This document shows, piece by piece, positions 49,879 through 61,569 of a stretch of DNA of 64,000 nt (its first letter is position 1; the number at the start of each line of letters is the position of its first letter). The notes below the pieces were generated by a model that was not told where the DNA came from, did no database searches, and saw only the letters and a program-made list of their open reading frames with translations. This DNA comes from Silurus meridionalis (Eukaryota > Chordata > Actinopteri > Siluriformes > Siluridae), in assembly GCF_014805685.1 (NCBI RefSeq), contig NC_060885.1, positions 27,128,632 to 27,192,631 of the forward strand. The letters run 5' to 3'. A program made the position numbers and the translations under genes.

Positions 49879-50559
49879 GGTGTTCTGGATTTGGATTGAA
49901 CCAAGTCGAGCTTAAACACGGGGGAAACTGAGGAGAGAGACAGGCTAGAAGGCTAGATGGTATGTTCCGCTTGAAGATGGGCTTTCGATTCTGTAAACAA
50001 AGCTGTTGATACGGACGGAATTTCACGCGATTCGACTCGTTCGAATCAAATGAACCGAATCCTGAGTAAGCGCTGCGTTAAGGAAGTTTCCTCCAGGGTT
50101 CTTCATTTCATACATTAATTTCATATATGTCAGTGGAAAAGGCCCAAACACTATCACAAGCACTGACCTACATTTATAACCTAAAATCTAATATTTGTTC
50201 TATGAAATTGTATTAATTTATTCCCAACAGTTTATTCTTTACATTTCGTAGAGTTTCTCTTGGCTGCACTGCTTCCAATATGTGGATGATCGATTTTCTG
50301 TCCAATCAGATTTCAGCCTCTATGCTGCCATGTCAATCTAATCTGCCCAGGGCCTTCAAGGTCAATACTGCTGGTGTTTTGACCATAGTCTCCCTAAGAA
50401 TTAACTCTGTTTCTTTAACCAATCAGATTTCATATTCGCCTTACAGGGCAGCTATCTGGCCCAGAATAACACCAGCATTTTTCCAACCTCTGATTGGTTG
50501 GTCAGAGGGAAACTGTTACAGCCAAGTTCGACTGGCAAAACACGTGTGTAGCTCAGCAC

Positions 50560-50789
50560 ACATTAATACATCTGACTTAGACTTTTTTATGCCTACGGAG
50601 GAAGAGAAATTGATTTGGTCTCATACATACTTAAAAATACATTTTGAAGAAAAGCTAGACATCGTGAGGAGAGGTCAGCCAACCCCGAAGCTAGCTAGCT
50701 TATCTCAGCCTGGGAAAGGGTTTGTTCACCACTTCCAGACCAGTGAATACGAGTGGCTTACAGCCTCTGAGGAGCGGTGCAAATTATGA
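50560..50789 (+). mobile_element. hAT-like transposase fragment (TTF-type zinc finger region)
   Basis: The end of an open frame reads KLASLSQPGKGFVHHFQ then WLTASEERCKL, the hallmark start of the TTF-type finger of hAT-derived proteins (ZNF862/ZMYM-like in fish). It stops right after, before the finger is complete, and nothing downstream continues it. The earlier part of the same frame (from 50280) has no recognisable domain. Confidence 0.6.
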
Positions 50790-51204
50790 GTCTGCATCTC
50801 TGGTGAGTAGGTTGTATTTTATTTACATTTCTTTATGTTTTTGTCATGTTATTAGACAAATATTGATACTGAACTGCTCCAGATGATGTAGGTGGCACAG
50901 TTGCGGTTGTGGTGTGGAGGTTTGGAGTTGTCTTAACTGGGTATTAGTTAAATGGTATTGACTACAATATGTGAAATGCCCCTCTCTCTGTAATGGCATG
51001 CGTTGGTTTATTGCGTTTTTGTATAGTATGGATGATTAAGAGGTGGATTAATTCGGGTAGGTCCCCACTGGCCCAGGTACCAAATGCACGGCCCACCATT
51101 AATATATGTTCATAGATATATAGACACACACAATAATATACTATATATAATACAGTAATATACAATAAAACAAATAACTTATTTATTCTCTCTTTCACTC
51201 TCTC

Positions 51205-51209
51205 TCTCA

Positions 51210-51266
<57 letters not shown>

Positions 51267-51452
51267 ATCTATCCTGAATTCACTCTTCCACTCCACCGTA
51301 ATGGTGCTTCTGTCTTTTCTTCTGTGATGAAGGCCCGTTTAAACTGATTGAACTATTACAGGAACTCATTACAGTAACGAGAGAGAGGGGGGGGTATGGT
51401 TTTCTAATCTGGTTAAATCAGAGAAAGAATAGAGAGAGCGAGAGAGTAAGAG

Positions 51453-51499
<47 letters not shown>

Positions 51500-51559
51500 T
51501 GGATTCCAATGACTTTAATGGTTGCTCAAAAATTTAAGAGAGATAGTGAGAGACAGTGT

Positions 51560-51620
<61 letters not shown>

Positions 51621-51625
51621 TGCAT
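51205..51625. repeat. (TG)n and (GA)n microsatellite cluster
   Basis: (TG)n at about 51213-51264, (GA)n at 51432-51497 and (TG)n at 51566-51619, upstream of the syt14 start. Confidence 0.9.
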
Positions 51626-52329
51626 GTAGTTTCATCCTTAAATATCACCATGGTTACAGTTGCCATGTGCTCCGTTTGCCCCTGATTGAAAACACAAACA
51701 CGTGCTGTTACACGTCATGCATTTCTCCCTCTCTATCTCTAGCTCCAGCAACTGATATTTCTCATCTGTCCATCACAACCCACACTCGTCTGCTGCAGTG
51801 CATCATGGGAAAAATGCTTTCTTCCATGGAGTCTGGATTGATCTCTCTTATTTTTTTGGAGAAAACTCCTCCCCCTGAGCCTTATAGCAGCTTCAAGACA
51901 AAATCCAGGGCACAACCATGTACAGACAAATGTTGAGTAAACATACAAAGCGTACGGAGATCACACCTTAGAAAGGACGAAATGCTAAAACCTATAACCC
52001 TGAGAACAGCACCTATGTACCCACTGGGACCTGCAGGAGGCAGAAACCACATCAAATATAACCACATCAAACAGGAATAATACTTGAAATTCTCATCCCT
52101 CAACCCAAACTTCTCCTCTCATCACTGAGCACAATCTCAGCTGTGTTTTAGGAGGACATGAAGGACGTGTACGCTGGCAGCTACACTCATATTCACACTT
52201 CATCAAATAATAAACACATCAGCTCATATCTAATCTAACCTGGTATAACCCTAATATTACTGCATGGGATTTATATTATATAAATCTCATGATTATATAA
52301 AAGATCTGACATCAGAAGAGAATCATCAG

Positions 52330-52480
52330 ACTACAGAGAATCATTCAAACAGCTGAAAGGATTATTGGTGCTCATATCAAGAACCCACTCTTGAAGAACT
52401 GTATACATCCAGAGTGAGATAAAGTGCACAGAAAATCACTCTGGATCCTTTACATCCAAGCCATATGCTTTTAAAAAAAA
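52330..52480 (+). mobile_element. L2-like LINE RT C-terminal fragment
   Basis: The reading LQRIIQTAERIIGAHI followed by a degraded KARSI-like region is the thumb segment of L2/CR1-type reverse transcriptases. It is truncated on both sides and directly abuts the Tc1-like element. Confidence 0.6.
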
Positions 52481-52491
52481 AAAATTTTTAA

Positions 52492-54004
52492 CTCCCTTCC
52501 TGATTTTTTTTTTTTTTGCATGTTTTTCACACTTTAATGTTTCAGATCATTAAACTAAATTAAATATTAGTAAAAGATAATACAAGATGAACACAACATG
52601 CAGTTTTTAAATGAAAAAAAAAAATTAAATCCAAAACTACATGGCCCTGTGTGAAAAAGTGTTTGCCCCCCCGTTAAAACTGTGGTTTATCACACCTGAG
52701 TTTAATTTCTCTAGCCACACCCAGGCCTGATTACTGCCACACCTGTTCACAATCAAGAAATCTCTTAAATAGGACCTGCCTGACAAAGTGAAGTAAACCA
52801 AAAGATCCTCAAAAGCTAGACATCATGCTGAGATCCAAAGAAATTCGGAAAAACAAACAAGAAAGAAAGTAATTGAGATCTATCAGTGTGGAAAAGGTTA
52901 TAAAGCCGTTTCTAAAGCTTTGGGACTCCAGCAAACCACAGTGAGAGCCATTATTCACAAATGGCAAAAACATAGAACAGTGGAGAACATTCCCAGGAGT
53001 GACCGGCCTACCAAAATTACCCAAAGAGCACATCAACGACTCATCCAAGAGGTCACAAAAGACCCCACAACAACATCCAAAGAACTGCAGGTCTCACTTG
53101 CCTCAGTTAAGGTCAGTGTTCATGACTCCACCAAAAGAAAGAGACTCGGCAAAAATGGTCTGCATGGCAGAGTTAAAAGACCAAAACCGCTGTGAGCAAA
53201 AAGAACATAAAGGCTCATCTCAGTTTTGCAAGAAAACATCTTGATGATCCCCAAGACTTTTGGAAAATACGCTGTGGACTGACGAGACAAAAGTTGAACT
53301 TTTTGGAAGGTTTGTGTCCCATTACGTCTGGCGTAAAAGTAACGTGTGATGGTCTGAGGCTGTTTTGCTGCTTCAGGACCTGGAAGACTTGCTGTGAAAA
53401 ATGGAACCATGAATTCTGCTGTTTACCAAAAAAATCCTGAAGGGGAATGTCCAGCCTTCTGTTCGTGACCTCAAGCTGAAGCAAACTTGGGTTCTGATCC
53501 AAAACACACCAGCAAGTCCACCTCTGAATGGCTGAGGAAATGAAGACTTTGGAGTGGCCTAGTCAAAGTCCTGACCTGAATCCTATTGAGATGCTGTTAA
53601 GATGTAGAGATGCTGTAAGATGACCTTAAAAAGGCGGTTCATGCTCAAACTCTCCAATGTAACTGAATTACAACAATTCTGCATAGAAGAGTGACCAAAA
53701 TTCCTCTACAGCGCTGTAACAGACTCAGTGCAAGTTATCGCAAACGCTTGATTGCAGTTTTTGCTGTTAAGAGTGACCCAACCAGTTATTAGGTTTAGGG
53801 GCAAACACTTTTTCACACAGGGCGATGTAGTTTTGGATTTTGTTTTCCCTCAATAATAAAAACCTTAATTTAAGGTTGTTGTGTTAAATTGTGTTACCTT
53901 TTACTAATATTTAAATTAGTTTGATGATCTGAAACATTAAAGTGTGAAAAACATGCAAAACAATAAGAAATCAGGAAGGGGGCGAACACTTTTTCACACC
54001 ACTG
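52492..54004 (+). mobile_element. Decayed Tc1-like transposon
   Basis: The right end is ACTTTTTCACACCACTG followed by TA (54005-54006). The left arm (CCCTTCCTGATTTTT onward) has lost its outermost 20 or so bases. A transposase pseudogene runs from about 52823 (MLRSKEIRK, then a stop) to 53791; it shows TVRAIIHKWQKH and WTDETKVELFG, with many frameshifts. It is the fullest member of the family that also supplied 8080-8425 and 31604-31859. Confidence 0.88.
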
Positions 54005-54412
54005 TAAATGCTCTTTCCCAAAAAAAAAAAAAAATATGTGCAATAACACTTTTTACTTATTTCCTTCTGTATTTTTTTGTGCAATAATACTTTTGATTTA
54101 TTTTTCTTTTCAAAAATGTGCAATTACAATTTTTTTTATATATATTTTTTATAATTGTATTGATCTTTTTTTTTTTTAAATAAATGTGCAACTGGAAGCT
54201 TCTGTCACCAAAACAAGTGCAATTTCTGATCTTGATATGTGTTTGTGTGTATATATGTGTCTGAATGTGTATGAATTCAGTCCTGCAGATTTATTAGTGA
54301 TTGTGTTTTTTGATTAGTGTTTATTTTTTATTCCTCACTTTCTTTCTCTCCGGTTTTATTTTTTATTTGAATCACTTTTACACCAATTAGCAATTTAAGC
54401 ACTCTGAACCAT

Positions 54413-54416
<4 letters not shown>

Positions 54417-54497
<81 letters not shown>
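54417..54497. repeat. (CAGA)n(TAGA)n microsatellite
   Basis: A perfect compound tetranucleotide: CAGA repeats turn into TAGA repeats at about 54458. Confidence 0.95.
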
Positions 54498-54549
54498 TGA
54501 GAAGGAGAGATGATCCAAGAGAGAGAAGAAGGTGAGAAGTTAGATATAT

Positions 54550-55065
54550 TATGTTACGAAAAGTTTGCGGACACCTGACCATAAGATCGTTGTGTGCTTT
54601 TTGAGCATTGCATTCCACATTTAGTCGCAATTTGCTCTTATAATTCTCGCCACTCTTCTGGGAAGATGTTCCACTAGATTTTGCAGTGTATTTGTGGAGA
54701 TTCATTCAGACACAAGGGTGTTAGTAAAGACAGGTAGTGATGTAGGTGAGGTGAGGGGCCTGGGGTGCAGTCAGTGTTCACCTTCATACCAAAGGTGTTC
54801 AATATGGTTCAAGCTCTATAGCAGGAGATCTTCCACAACAAATCATGTAAACCAGATCTTTATGGAGTTTGCTTTGTGCAGAGGGACATTGTGATTCTGG
54901 AACAGGTTTCTGTCTCCTAGTTCAAGTGAATGAAAAGTTTATGCTTCTGCATCCCAAAACATCCTGTACAATTGTGTTTTTAGATTTGCGATAACAGTTT
55001 GGTAAAGAACCACATCTGGCTGGGAAAGTCAAGTGACCCAATACTCCTGTCCATAAAATGTAGAT
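54550..55065. mobile_element. Best copy of the 9.8-kb MITE family
   Basis: From AAGTTTGCGGACACCTGACC to ACCCAATACTCCTGTCCAT. It is the longest of the copies here and shows the family's internal order clearly. No transposase. Confidence 0.7.
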
Positions 55066-55069
55066 CGAT

Positions 55070-55397
55070 AGAAAGCCAAAGATAGACAAGTTAAAAAGAT
55101 AGACAGAAAGAGAGAGATTGTCGATAGTTCTGCACTGGGTGAATTAAGAGCTCTGTTGCCATGGAAACCGTGAGTGTTCAGTTAACCTGTTAACTCCTGA
55201 CAGTCAGCACAATGCTGCAGTGCTACAGAAACAAATCCTTCTCATGTCAGAGCTCAGATTGGATTATTACCCAAAATCTGATTTATCACAATCCTGAGAT
55301 TATTTTGTGAACAGAAAAAAACTATTTACTGAAATATTACAAAAATAAAGAAATGTGTGAAATCACAACACAGATTTCAGCTACAAATGAAGATTTT

Positions 55398-55453
<56 letters not shown>

Positions 55454-55604
55454 GGAAAGCATGATGTCAAGGTTTCCAAGGTAACAAGCTTCCAGCATCG
55501 TCGTGGTAAACAAGGAGAAAAAGTGAGACAGATACACATCAGGAGAAAGAGAGGGGGAAACAATGTGACCTTCCGCACTCACTCACTCACTCAATCACTC
55601 ACAC

Positions 55605-55654
<50 letters not shown>

Positions 55655-57260
55655 AGGATGAAAAAGGCTGTAAATTATTAATATTTAAAAAAAAAATAAA
55701 AACAGATTTTGCTTCCGCTTTTCATTAACAGGAGAAGTGTGTGTGTGTGTGTGTGTTACAAACATCAAACAAAATAAAATCTTTTCCTCGGACCAGAGCT
55801 TTTCTCTAAACCCTGCATTTTAAAGAACAGTGCAGAAAGTGTCCCATGTGGAACATGATACATATTATTGTATATGGGATGCATCTGCAGCAGAACTCCA
55901 TATTCTATATTATAACATCTTATGCTCTGTCATAAAGCCCAGATCAGCAGAGGGTTTTAGAAACGTTCCTGTCGTCTTCCTCCAGATCTGTGTTCCTCCG
56001 TACAGTCTTCCTGTCACTGAGCTCCACAGAACCTTCCTCTCACTTCCTCATGGCTTAGATTGTGCTGCCATCTGCATTTCCAACTGTCAGACCTTATACA
56101 GACAGGTGTGTGTGTGTTTCCTAAACAGGTCCAGTGAATGCACCACATGCAGTTGGAGTCCAAACATTAGAAACCTAAAAAGATGATTGAGAGAAACGAG
56201 CTGCCGCTTTATACTGTGTTCCTTGAAATGGATATAAGGTGCAACATAAAGAGCGTGAATATAATTAATTTATTATATACAATTACAATATAAACTCTAA
56301 CACACTCCTAGTTTATATTTCTGGTGTGTTAAGGAGCTAAGTTCTCTCAGGTGTGTGTGTGTAAGAAAAGACATGTCATGCATAAGTAATGACTGGTGTT
56401 TCGTTTTCATGTTGTCAAACCACAGTCTGAAAGCTTTTGTTTCCTCACACTGGACAGGAGGCGTGTGTGTGTGTGTGTGTGTGTGTGAGAATGTTTATTT
56501 AATGAGGAGTTTAACATGGGACAGATATTTCCTCACTTAGGGCCATTTGTGAGGTCACTTCAAGGTCAGTGCTGAGGTTTCTCAGCCATGAGATGAACGA
56601 AAGCATGTGTAAGACAGAGGTAGAGAAAACATCTGACAGATTGTATGTGTGTATAAATAATAGTGAGAAAATGAAATAAACAAATTAATAATAATAAAAT
56701 GTAAAATTTTTACAATAAAAAAACAGGCAATAAAAAGAATAAAAATAATCTCTGTGGTGGAATTTATAATTTATTTTATAGCATAACAAATATAAATAGT
56801 TTAGATGATAAATGACGGATCAAAAAACAGACTGATGTGTTTAAGGTCTATATATCTAAACATTTTTTATTCTGAATGTGAATGTGCTCGAACTCAGGAG
56901 GCACTGCCTCAGAACTCAGACTGAACGCCAATGATGCTATTTTGTAGTGCAAACAGCCCCGTCACCCTGAGACTGAAAGTCAGTAGCAATTTAAGCCAAA
57001 AAAAAAAAAAAAAAAAAAAAGTTTAACAAGTGTATCATACAAAATATTCTTCTGTTACACCTTCCACACATAACTGTGGAGCTTATTTAATGACATCACA
57101 ACCTCAGCACATACACAGCTTCACCCCCGAACCAGGTTTTCTATAGAAAGTACAAGAATCTGTAATACAATCAATGAATACTGTATATAAATGTCTATAT
57201 TTATATCTCTTTTTTTTTTTTTTTTTAACTGAAGTTTAGTCTTAAAGCCAGATTGATAAA
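55070..57260. other. Intergenic between utp25 and syt14
   Basis: No gene is supported. It holds (CT)n(CA)n at 55397-55452, an (AT)n run at about 55607-55648, (TG)n at 56464-56487 and A-rich runs near 57000. Promoter elements for syt14 are expected nearer 49.9-50.1 kb. Confidence 0.5.
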
Positions 57261-57269
57261 CCCTGATTT

Positions 57270-58205
57270 AGATGCGACACTCAAATGTGAATTCAAACAG
57301 AATGCAATGATTTGCAAATCACATAAACCCAAATTTTTCTCACAATAAAACATAGAAAAACTAATGTTTAAGGAAAAAATGTCATTTTGAATTTGATGGA
57401 TGCAACACGTCTCAAAATAAGTTGTTACAGGGCAGCAAAAGTGGAAAAAGTGTAGTTAAAATTAAACAGTTTAAAAAAAATTTATTTCTTTTTTGGGAAC
57501 CATGCATCATCTTCTGGACTAAAGAGGAGAGGGACCATATGGATTATTGTTAACATTCAGTTCGGCAGCCTACACCTCTGATTTCTGACTGCATTAGTGT
57601 CTGTGGAATGGGCAGCTTGCACATTTGGAAAGGCTCCATCAGTAATGAACGGTATATACAAGTTTTAGGGCAAACAAACGCCTCCATCCAAAGCCCTTGC
57701 ATATTTAAGCAAAACAATTCTAACTGCATCTATTACAATAGCATGACTTTCTAGTAGAAGAGTCCAGGTGCTGAACTGGCCGCCTGCTATCTAGACTATT
57801 GACCATTTGAAAATATTTGGTGCATCACGAAATGAAAAATGACAAAAAAGACCCAGGACTGTTGAGCATCTAGAATCCAGTATCAGACGCAAATGAGACA
57901 AAATTCCTCTCCCAAAACTTGTGCCACGGGTCTCCTCAGTTCCCAGACATATACAGGCTGTTGATAAACGATGTGACACTACACGGTGGTGAACATGACC
58001 CTGTCACAACTTGTTTTGAGATGTGTTCTAGCCATGAAATTTAAAATGACCCCCTCCTACCCCCTTAAAATGGTAAATTTCCTCGGTTTAAACATTTGAT
58101 ATGTTTTCTATGTCGTATTGTAAATAAAACATGAGATCTGTAAATCATTGCATTGCGATTTTTATACATTTTACACAGTGTCCAAGCTTTTTTGGAACTG
58201 GGGTG
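57270..58205. mobile_element. Non-autonomous DNA transposon common in fish
   Basis: It contains CAATGATTTGCAAATCACAT, GAATTTGATGGATGCAACAC, and an inverted right end (AATCATTGCATTGCGATTTT ... CAGTGTCCAAGCTTTTTTGG). The paired TGCAATGATTTGCAAATC motifs at the two ends are inverted to each other. There is no transposase frame. The superfamily is left open. Confidence 0.6.
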
Positions 58206-58556
58206 GTATTTTTAAAAAACGTTCTCTGCTACTGTACTGTATATAAATAAATTCACCTGACACATGTGACTTGTACAACAAGCTGTGGTGTGTGTAACAA
58301 TTTACTTATTCATGTGACTCGAATGAATCATGTTAACTGATAAATCATGTGGCCCAGGTGGCACAAGGGAAAAATTATTGAAAGTGGCTCAGGTAAACCA
58401 GATGCCTCAAGTGACACGGATGACTCGGGTGAATCAAGTGAACCAGGTGACTCAAGAGTCATGTAACTCAATGGATTCAGGTGAATCAGGTGACTCAAGT
58501 AACACATGAATAAACTGCCATGGGTGTTTGTATAGTCATTTCTCTTTCTCTCCCAC

Positions 58557-60588
58557 TCACACACGCTTCTCCTCCCCCGTGATGAAAAGATGGACAGACT
58601 TGTTGGACTGTGTCATGCTCGCAGCTCGCTCAACCCCTGTGATGGCCGCCAGTCTGTGAGCATCGTAGCGAGAGTAAAGAGCCGTGCTGGTGAAGGAGGA
58701 ACTCATTGCTCCGTCAGAGCCGCCGACCTGCAGCATGTTACACACCTCGCTGTAGAAATGAGCGTACGTGGGTAGAGCGTAGAAAATCACGTTCTGGATT
58801 CCTCTAATGGTGTACCTGAGAGAAAGAGAGAGAATATTAAAAGAAGACAGACACATACACAGAAAGACATACAGATACAGCGATAAAGACAAATGAGGAG
58901 AGAGGAAAAGAAAGAGATGGAGATAGAAAGAGACAGACAAAGGAATAGAAAATGAGAGAAGGAGTGAGTGAAAAGGAGTCAGGGAGAGGAGGTCCACTGA
59001 AAATTAAAATTAGGAAACAGAGAACATAGATCTCACACACACCTCTTATAAAAGTGGAACCTCTCAGAGAACAGCAGGAACTGTTTCTCCCCTTTGCTGA
59101 AGTAGTGGCGCGCTCGGGAAACATCGGATTTCGGCGTGTACTCGCTTATCACCGCGTAGCTCATGTCCTCCTTCCTCAGGAAGTTCCTCACGCGCACAAA
59201 ATCGAAATACGACGGCACGTAGATGAGCGTGTGTGACATCACAGAGTCCCGGTACTGCGGGAGAACCTTGTCCACGAAAAACTGGAACCTGGAGCATTGT
59301 GACAGATGTAATTTTACAGCATATTTACATTGAAGTTTAAACCGGGAAAATAAATAAATAAATAAATAAACTGGGCAAAAAAAACTGTAGGCTGTCTGGA
59401 CCGAATCAAAGGCACATAATGTTTAGGTCAATTGCGCCCTCTAGTGTTCACTGTGCATATCACAGTGAGATTTTTTCCATCAGTGTTGCTCACCTTAATT
59501 TTTGGACACCATAATTAACTTATTATAATAAATATATATTTTGTCATCTCTCACCTGTCATCCTGGTCCATGAAACTGTCCGAGTGAAACATCTGGAACA
59601 CATGGGGCAGCTGGACAACCACCTGGCAGATGGAGCCTGTTTTAGGAAGGTTTTTAACTGAAACCTAAGACAGACAAAGAAAGAAAAAATATATTACAGC
59701 AATATCTTCTCTTAAATAAGAGAATCAGGTGAATCATGTGACTCAGATGAATCAGGCAATGTATATAAGTAAAACAATAAAAGACAAAGGTGTGTGTGTT
59801 TGTGTACCTGTCCCCTTTGGTTATGGCAGTGTTTGGTGAGAATGTTGTTGATCTGTAGGTCCTGGTGAGTAAATGAGTGTGTGTGTGTGTGTGTGTGTGT
59901 GTACCTGTCCCCTGTAGTTATGGCAGTGTTTGGTGAGAATGTTGTTGATCTGTGGTTCCTGGATGGAGCTGAACACAAGCGTCTGTCTGTAAAACCTCGC
60001 CCAGTTGTTTAGGTTCCACATGCGCACGCGGGAAAAATCCACGCCGTGAGAATCGCGTGGCTGCAGGTTCACGTGCTTCATCACGTGCTGCAAAACACGT
60101 CATCGAAAAAACAAGTCAGTTCAGTCTTTCCTGAGGTTTAGTACTCAATCTGACGCTCGAGGTTCCTCACCAGCACGTGCTCCCAGTTCTGCATGAGGAA
60201 CATGTCACTCTGCTCCAGAACCAACAGCTCCACGGAGGACAGGAAGTCAAAATCCCGTTGAGCCTCTCCGTCTACACCGATCAGCGGCCTCAGGCCCAGA
60301 GGGGACGCCACAATGATGTCTGACGAGTAGAACGGGGAATAGAGACGCATGCTGCGTTTCAGGATCGACACGCCTAGATAGACAGACATAGAGACAGAGA
60401 TGGAAAGGGGGGGGGGTGGGGCGATGTTGAGGGAGGGAGAAAAAGAGAGGGAGAGATAAAGGAGAGATGAAGAAGGAGAGAAAAGGAGAAAGAGAGGGAG
60501 ATGAAGAGGGAGCTAGAGATGATAAAATGGAGGCTAAAAGCGCCCATTACTTATCTACAAGAACCTCACAGCCTTGTGTACGTGATAT

Positions 60589-60662
<74 letters not shown>

Positions 60663-61506
60663 GATTCTGAAGTGATCGTCCACGTTTCCGGAAAAGATGG
60701 TGTGATAATCGTCGGGTCGGTGCTGAACAGTTGGTTTGGACTCCGGCTCGTCTCCGTACTCGTCTTTAAACCTCTTCTTGTTGCTGATGTCCATCTTTTT
60801 CCCGTCGCTCTCCAGCAGCGAGATGAAGGTCTGGATGATGCGGAATGCTCCTTCACGAAACGGCACCAGGATCACAACCTGCAGGAGGAAACGCTTCATG
60901 CTCAGGATGAAGGAGTCACTCGGAACTCTATGTGATCTATAAAGCAGTGAGGAGGTACTTTAGGTCTGGTGAGCCCCTGATCCCGAAACTCGTCCTCGTC
61001 CCCGCTCTTAGACTCCTTCAGCATAGCATTATGGGTAAGCACCCTGGAGTTGGCCTTCAGGACGTGGTTGAGAGCGTGGAGACAATACGCTCGGCGAGTC
61101 TCTGCTACACCGCCCAGCACAGAGCATTCTGGGTAATAAACATCCCTGTAGGAACCTACAGACATTGAGAATAAAATAAATGCACCGCCCTAGTTGTGGG
61201 CTAAGACACGCCCACTGTGAGGTTTCCGAGGTCCACTAGCATGAGTGACCCCAAATAGTCAAAGATTCGATGCTTTGATAGGAGGAACCCGATTTAACTA
61301 CCAATCTCATAGTCGCAGATGTGTTATGAAACGAGGGCCGTGCCTTTTTGATCATAATTTGTGCTCGATATCAGAATTCACATTGAACTTCTGCTTTTCT
61401 CCCGATATGTTAATATACATTCTATTATGATAACAGTGTGTAAAAAAAAAAAACCTCTTCAGCACACACAAACTCACCATTCGACTATATATATATATAT
61501 AGTAAA

Positions 61507-61569
<63 letters not shown>

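Noticed and set aside
55830..56186. 118-codon frame between utp25 and syt14
   Set aside because: No recognised domain, no good splice partners, and ordinary intergenic composition.
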